Shown here: one piece after another, positions 59,787 to 64,000 of the stretch
Position numbering within the stretch: the stretch's first letter is position 1
Layout: every line of letters begins with the position of its first letter
Assembly (NCBI RefSeq): GCF_009733595.1
Contig: NZ_WOFH01000001.1
Coordinates: 1 to 64,000, forward strand
Direction of reading: 5' to 3'
Length of the DNA: 64,000 nt
Source of the DNA: Actinomadura litoris
Lineage (GTDB): Bacteria > Actinomycetota > Actinomycetes > Streptosporangiales > Streptosporangiaceae
The notes under the pieces: model-generated
Databases searched by the model: none
What the model saw: the letters and a program-made list of their open reading frames with translations, nothing else
What the model was told of the DNA's origin: nothing
Made by a program: the position numbers and the translations under genes

Positions 59787-62732
59787 TCAGCCGGGGAGGG
59801 AGGCGCCGGGGCCGTCCAGGCCGCCGCCCAGGAAGGAGCCCAGTTGCGCGCGGGAGCGTATGCCGAGCTTGCGGTAGATGCGAGTGAGGGACGCCTCGAC
59901 GGTCTTCACGCTGAGGAACAGCCGGTTCGCGACCTGCTGGTTGGTGGCGCCCTGCCCGACCAGCAGCGCGATCCGCTGCTCGCCCTCGGTCAGGGACGCG
60001 CGGGCCGTCGCGCCGAGCGGCGCCGATCCGTCCCGCAGGCCCATGTCCAGGCGCGCGAGCCGGTGCCGCGCCTGCTCGGCCCAGGGGCGCGCCCCGCAGC
60101 GCAGGAAGATCTCCAGCGCGTCGGACGCGGCGTGGCGGGCGGGCCCGGCGCGCCGTCTTCGGCGTTCGATGCGGGCCTGTTCGAGCAGGCAGTGGCCGAC
60201 TTCGAGGGGCTGGCCCAGCCGTTCGAACAGCGCGGCGGCCTTCAGCAGCTGCGCGACCGCCGCGTCGTGCTCGCCGCGCGCGGCGAGCACGGCGGCCTCG
60301 GCGCGGTCGAGCCGTCCGGTGACGCCGATGCCCCGGGCGCGGTCGCCGACGGCGGCGCGGGTCGCGGTGATGACGCCCTCCGCCAGTTCGACGTCGCCGA
60401 GCTGCGCGAGGCCCTGCGCGAGGTCACCGTGCCAGCGCAGCACCAGCGGGGACGGGACGCCGCGTCCCTCGCCGAGCGCGTCGATGCGCCACAGCGTCTC
60501 GACCCCGGCGCGGATGTCGCCGCCGCGCATCCGGGCGAGGCCCAGCACGTGCAGCAGCCGGCTCTGGAAGATGACGTCGTTCTCCTGCTCGGACGCCCGC
60601 AGCCCGCGCTCGGCGAGCGCGATCGCGCGGCGGACGCTGCCGCCCGCGAGTTCGGCGAGCGCCCCGTGGTACCAGGCCGGCCCCGGGCTGAGCGCCGCCT
60701 CCTCGGTGATGCGCATGGCGCGGTCGGCGAAGTCGAGGGCCTCCCGGCAGCGCCCCGTCCGGACGGCGACCTCGGACAGGTTGCGCAGCACGTGCACGAC
60801 CTCCTCGCCCGACCCGCGCTCCACCAGGGCCAGCATCCGCAGGAGTTCGTCGCGGGCCTCCGCCAGCCGGTCCTCGACGACGGCGCAGTACGCCGCGATG
60901 TAGCGGGGCGTGGTGTGCATCTGGCCGTCGAGCGGAAGCTCCGGCAGCCGCCGCGCGCGCCTGAGGTCGCTGGCGTAGTCGCCGCGTCCCTCGATCAGCG
61001 AGATGTTGGCCCGGACGGCGAGCACCTTCGCCTCCAGCGCGGTGTCGCCGGTCTCGCGCGCGTGCGCGAGCGCGAGGTCGGCCTCCTGCTCGGCGCGCTC
61101 GGACGCGCCGTTCAGCAGTGCGCCGAGCGCCATCCGCAACCGCAGCGGGCCGAGCAGGGACGGGTCTCCCTCCGCGTCCACCAGGGCGGCGGCGAACACC
61201 TCGCCCATCTCGGCGAGCCCCTGCCCGGACAGGTCCAGGATCGCGAGCCTGACCCGCACCCGCTGCGCGCGGGTCGCGTCGGCGGCGAGGACGGCCTCGG
61301 CCGAGCGGTGCACGAGGTCGGGCAGCCCTCCGTTCGCGCCGGTCTCGGCCGCCGCGACCAGCCATTCCAGGCGTTCGGCGGCGGGCTCGGCGGGCGAGCG
61401 GTCGGCGGCGAGCCGGTACAGCTCGGCGGCCATCCGGTGCGAGCCCTGCCGGACGGCCTGCTCGGCGGCCGTGACCAGCGAGTGCGCCAGCTCGGCGTTC
61501 GGGCCCGGGTCGGCGAGGGCGCGGTGCCGGGCGCGGCCCGCCGCGTCCGGCACGACGGCGGCCAGCGCCCGGTGCACCCGCGCGAGGTGCGCGGCCTCGG
61601 CGGACTCGGCGAGGACGGTGCCGACGGCGGGCGGAGTGAACCGGATCCCGCCGCCCTCGGTGATCAGCAGCCCGAGCACCGCCGCCTCCCGGATCTCGCG
61701 CGCGGCCTCGGCGCGCCCGGCGCGGCGCAGCAGGTCGGTCGTCGGACGGATCGCCAGCGCCGCCATCAGCAGCGTCTCGCGCGCCTCCGCCGACAGCCGC
61801 GCCAGCCGCTCGACGATCACCGCCTGGACGCGCTGCGGCAGCGGGGCCGGACGCCAGTGCCGGGGGATCCGGTCGGTGAACGCGCCGCCGAGCGCGAGCG
61901 CGAGGAACGGGTTGCCGCCGGAGTCGGAGTGCAGCGTGTTCACCACGCGGACGGGCAGCCCGTAGCTGTCGAACAGCTCGGCCAGCTCGTCGGGCTCCAG
62001 GGGCGGGACGGGGAGGTGGAGCGCGTCGGGCGCGGGGCTCCAGGTCGCCCCGGCGGCCTCGCCCGGGGCGAACCCGTCCGGCCAGCGTCCCGCGACCACG
62101 GCCCGCACGCCCCGGGCGCCGAGCCGCCGCACCGTGTAGCGGATGGCGTTGACCGACTCGGTGTCGAGCCACTGGGCGTCGTCGATGAGCAGCAGCACCG
62201 GCCGTTCCTCCGCGCACCGGGCGAGCAGCCCGCGGAACGTCAGCCTGCATGCGAGGTGGTCCATGGGAGACCGGTCGGTGGAGGAGCGTCCGATCGGGCC
62301 CGCGTCGTCGTGCTCGTCGCCGGACGCCGCGCCGGACGCCTCTCCGGACGCCGCGCCGCCGCCCTCCTCGCCCGCGGCGGCGAGGTCGCCGGGCGCGGCC
62401 GAGTGCGGCTCGGGCAGCCCGGTCAGCCGCTCGCGCGGAAGCTGCGCGGTCAGCGTGCCGGGGAGCTGGTCGAGGAGTTCGGCGAGCCCCGAGCAGGGCA
62501 CCCAGCGCTCGGTCTCGGTCCCGGCGACGCGCAGGACGAGTTCGCCCCGGGCGGCGGCCGCGGCGCCGACGGCTTCGAGCAGCGCCGTCTTCCCGATGCC
62601 GCTCGGACCCGTCAGCACGGCGCTGCCGTCCGCGGCGAGGCGGGCCTCCACGGACGTGAGCAGTGCGGATCGGCCCACCAGCGAGGGCGGCGTTCCCTTC
62701 CGGACAGCCGGCTGCGCGGCCCGAACGTCCAT
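59787..62732 (-). CDS. LuxR-family large ATP-binding (LAL) regulator
   Basis: A 981-residue regulator. N-terminal AAA/NACHT-like module with Walker A GPSGIGKT (~42-49) and Walker B VLLLIDDAQWLD (~180); a long TPR-like helical middle; C-terminal LuxR helix-turn-helix (GATNQQVANRLFLSVKTVEA, ~930-950). Between Walker A and B an acidic Gly/Ala/Glu/Asp insert (GEASGAASGDEHDD) reflects local DNA repeats. LAL proteins commonly activate secondary-metabolism or catabolic genes; the target here is unknown, though the secreted protease downstream is a candidate. Confidence 0.9.
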   Translation of the reverse strand: MDVRAAQPAVRKGTPPSLVGRSALLTSVEARLAADGSAVLTGPSGIGKTALLEAVGAAAAARGELVLRVAGTETERWVPCSGLAELLDQLPGTLTAQLPRERLTGLPEPHSAAPGDLAAAGEEGGGAASGEASGAASGDEHDDAGPIGRSSTDRSPMDHLACRLTFRGLLARCAEERPVLLLIDDAQWLDTESVNAIRYTVRRLGARGVRAVVAGRWPDGFAPGEAAGATWSPAPDALHLPVPPLEPDELAELFDSYGLPVRVVNTLHSDSGGNPFLALALGGAFTDRIPRHWRPAPLPQRVQAVIVERLARLSAEARETLLMAALAIRPTTDLLRRAGRAEAAREIREAAVLGLLITEGGGIRFTPPAVGTVLAESAEAAHLARVHRALAAVVPDAAGRARHRALADPGPNAELAHSLVTAAEQAVRQGSHRMAAELYRLAADRSPAEPAAERLEWLVAAAETGANGGLPDLVHRSAEAVLAADATRAQRVRVRLAILDLSGQGLAEMGEVFAAALVDAEGDPSLLGPLRLRMALGALLNGASERAEQEADLALAHARETGDTALEAKVLAVRANISLIEGRGDYASDLRRARRLPELPLDGQMHTTPRYIAAYCAVVEDRLAEARDELLRMLALVERGSGEEVVHVLRNLSEVAVRTGRCREALDFADRAMRITEEAALSPGPAWYHGALAELAGGSVRRAIALAERGLRASEQENDVIFQSRLLHVLGLARMRGGDIRAGVETLWRIDALGEGRGVPSPLVLRWHGDLAQGLAQLGDVELAEGVITATRAAVGDRARGIGVTGRLDRAEAAVLAARGEHDAAVAQLLKAAALFERLGQPLEVGHCLLEQARIERRRRRAGPARHAASDALEIFLRCGARPWAEQARHRLARLDMGLRDGSAPLGATARASLTEGEQRIALLVGQGATNQQVANRLFLSVKTVEASLTRIYRKLGIRSRAQLGSFLGGGLDGPGASLPG

Positions 62733-63101
62733 GGCTCGTTCCCTTCAGGAGGAATCCGGCGCCGCGCCGACAATAACCACGAGCCGGGACACTCACAACG
62801 CCCCTGACCGGCCCGAGCGCCGCCGGTTCGGACGGCGCCGCCCGTCGGCGCAGGTCACCGCCTCGGGCGCGACCGTATACGATCTTGATTCCGTCCCCTG
62901 ACAGATCGCGGGCGGCGCCGAGTCAGGGCCCGTGCCGCAGCCCGCCCGCGCCCGGTGATCATTTCCCGGGCGAACCCGGAAGCAGCAAATCCCGGCGCCG
63001 TGCGTGTAAGAGGCGTGAGAACCACAGCGGCAAGAGCGACGCGCCCTCCCAGCGCGGACGATCCCGTCGAGGACGCCATCACGGAGAGAACGGCGCACAC
63101 T
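62733..63101. other. Divergent promoter region between LAL regulator and ECF sigma gene
   Basis: A 369-bp stretch. An AT-rich core, GTATAC (62874-62879), lies in it. In-frame codons upstream of the chosen sigma start (back to 62955) extend the frame, so part may be coding if a GTG such as 63015 is used. Otherwise no gene is seen. Confidence 0.4.
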
Positions 63102-63710
63102 ATGGAGGACGCCGTCGAGGACACCGCCGGAGCCTGGCAGCGGGAGGCGGCGGGAGAGGCGGCGGGAGAGGCGGCGGGAGAGGCGGCGAAGGACACGGCA
63201 CGCGAGGAGACCCGTGTCGCGGAGGCCAAGCTGGCGCTGGTGACGCTGTTCCGCGAGCACCAGTTGAGCCTCACCCGGACCGCGCTGATGATCGTCGGTG
63301 ACCGGCCCACCGCCGAGGACGTCGTGCAGGACGCCTTCGTCGAGATGCACCGCCGGATCGACAGGATCACCGACCACGACCGGATGCTGCCCTACGTCCG
63401 CGCCGCCGTGGTGAACCGGTGCCGGTCGGTGCTGCGCCGCCGCAGGCTCGCGCCGCGGCTGTGGCGGACCTACGAGCCGCCGGTCTGGTCGGCCGAGTCG
63501 GCGGCGCTGATCGGCGAGGACCGCGCCGCCGTCTTCCACGCGCTGCGCCGGCTGCCGGAGCGGCAGCGCGAGGCGCTGGTGCTGCGCTACTACCTGGACC
63601 TGGACGAGCCCGAGATCGCCGAGGTGATGGGGATCAGCCGCAGCACCGTCCGGTCCGCCACCTCGCGGGCGCTCGCCGCGCTCGCCCGTGACCTGGGGGA
63701 GGAATCATGA
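63102..63710 (+). CDS. ECF sigma factor (SigE-type family) with Ala/Glu repeat N-terminus
   Basis: From ATG 63102 a 202-residue protein. A low-complexity N-terminus (EAAGEAAGEAAGEAAKD) is encoded by 12-bp DNA repeats. Region 2 has AEDVVQDAFVEMHRR; region 4 has LPERQREALVLRYYLDLDEPEIA and GISRSTVRSATSRAL. The start is uncertain; ribosome binding site GGAG lies 14 nt away. It overlaps the next gene in ATGA, which looks like a membrane-anchored partner. Confidence 0.88.
   Translation: MEDAVEDTAGAWQREAAGEAAGEAAGEAAKDTAREETRVAEAKLALVTLFREHQLSLTRTALMIVGDRPTAEDVVQDAFVEMHRRIDRITDHDRMLPYVRAAVVNRCRSVLRRRRLAPRLWRTYEPPVWSAESAALIGEDRAAVFHALRRLPERQREALVLRYYLDLDEPEIAEVMGISRSTVRSATSRALAALARDLGEES
63142..63187 (+). 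repeat. 12-bp tandem repeat inside the sigma factor N-terminus
   Basis: GGGAGAGGCGGC is repeated exactly at 63152, 63164 and 63176, preceded by a partial copy (63142-63151). In frame it encodes Glu-Ala-Ala-Gly repeats. Multiples of 3 bp keep the frame, so copy number can vary without disrupting the protein. Confidence 0.85.
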
Positions 63711-64000
63711 CCGGGACGGAACGGCGGCTGCGGGAGGCCTTCGGCTCCGCCGCCGACACCATCGACGCCGACTCGCTGAAGCCGCTCGTCCTGCCCACGC
63801 GCGGGCGAGGCTGGGCCGTCCCGTCGCTGATGGCGGGGGCGCTGGCGGTGACGCTGGTCGGCGGCGCCGCCGTCGGCGGGCAGCTCTTCCGGTCCCCGTC
63901 CTCCTCCTCGCCGGCGCTCGCGGGCGGCGGGGAGCGCCTCGTCGCGATCCGCGGCGGAGGGGCGGTGGTCGAGGACGGCTCGGGGCGCCTCGTCGCGAGG
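63707..64000 (+). CDS. Membrane protein partner of the sigma factor, N-terminal part (runs off window)
   Basis: ATG 63707 lies in the ATGA overlap with the sigma gene. The visible 98 residues show a short cytoplasmic region, a membrane helix (~residues 41-60) and the beginning of an external domain with a repeated GGERLVAIRGGG / GSGRLVAR pattern, possibly a beta-propeller. Its position suggests an anti-sigma or sensor role. Incomplete; no zinc motif is visible. Confidence 0.6.
   Translation, partial: MTGTERRLREAFGSAADTIDADSLKPLVLPTRGRGWAVPSLMAGALAVTLVGGAAVGGQLFRSPSSSSPALAGGGERLVAIRGGGAVVEDGSGRLVAR

Overview
The window is about 64 kb of very GC-rich DNA with actinobacterial gene content: a type VII (ESX) secretion locus, a mycothiol biosynthesis gene (mshD), a GlnR nitrogen regulator, a DivIVA-type coiled-coil protein, an MprAB-PepD-like envelope-stress cassette and many GTG starts. 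The lack of eccE/espG and the MinD-like partner protein point to a non-mycobacterial, Streptomyces/Thermomonosporaceae-like (perhaps Actinomadura-like) organism. That placement is inference.

Layout. 1-2.8 kb: the end of an IS5-type element abutting a family 2 glycosyltransferase, then an LCP (cell-wall ligase) protein. 2.9-22.8 kb: the type VII locus. It holds two proteins resembling halves of DUF6177, a DUF1266 protein, a MinD-like ATPase, a membrane protein, mycosin 1, four WXG100/ESX-like candidate substrates, EccB, EccD, divergent EccC, a three-repeat L7/L12-like protein and a second mycosin. 22.8-25.8 kb: three overlapping small membrane-anchored proteins and a convergent multi-pass membrane protein. 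25.9-28.4 kb: a sulfur operon (thioredoxin, DUF4395, rhodanese, SseC-like DUF1416). 28.4-30.5 kb: an ECF sigma/anti-sigma pair and a DUF2993 protein. 30.6-31.9 kb: MoaD-like gene and glnR. 32-41 kb: phosphate acquisition (pstSCAB with a PHO-box-like site, 5'-nucleotidase, Pit transporter, DUF47) interrupted by mshD. 41.5-48.7 kb: a small unknown protein, a giant EccA/CbbX-like AAA+ protein, gamma-carbonic anhydrase, DivIVA-like protein and peptide deformylase. 48.7-52.4 kb: response regulator, histidine kinase and HtrA-like protease, sharing TTCAGG direct repeats with 11-bp period and a candidate structured small RNA. 52.5-57.4 kb: ArfB, MFS exporter, an unknown protein, a gene-poor 700 bp, TetR and a HigBA-type toxin-antitoxin pair. 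57.5-64 kb: a secreted thermolysin-like protease, a large LuxR (LAL) regulator, and a second ECF sigma factor with a truncated partner at the window edge.

How the parts fit. The type VII genes make a membrane pore (EccB, EccC, EccD), processing proteases and substrates; the AAA+ protein 20 kb away is a possible EccA-like chaperone. Phosphate genes form a regulon with a PHO-box-like site at pstS. The regulator-kinase-protease cassette looks self-regulated through a repeated operator. Convergent gene pairs are mostly separated by strong perfect hairpins. The most unusual local signals are the 12-bp amplification of the Ala-Gly-Gly-stop end of moaD, the structured transcript candidate between the kinase and protease genes, the toxin-antitoxin operator merging into the toxin start codon, and the stop codon apparently created by the IS insertion.
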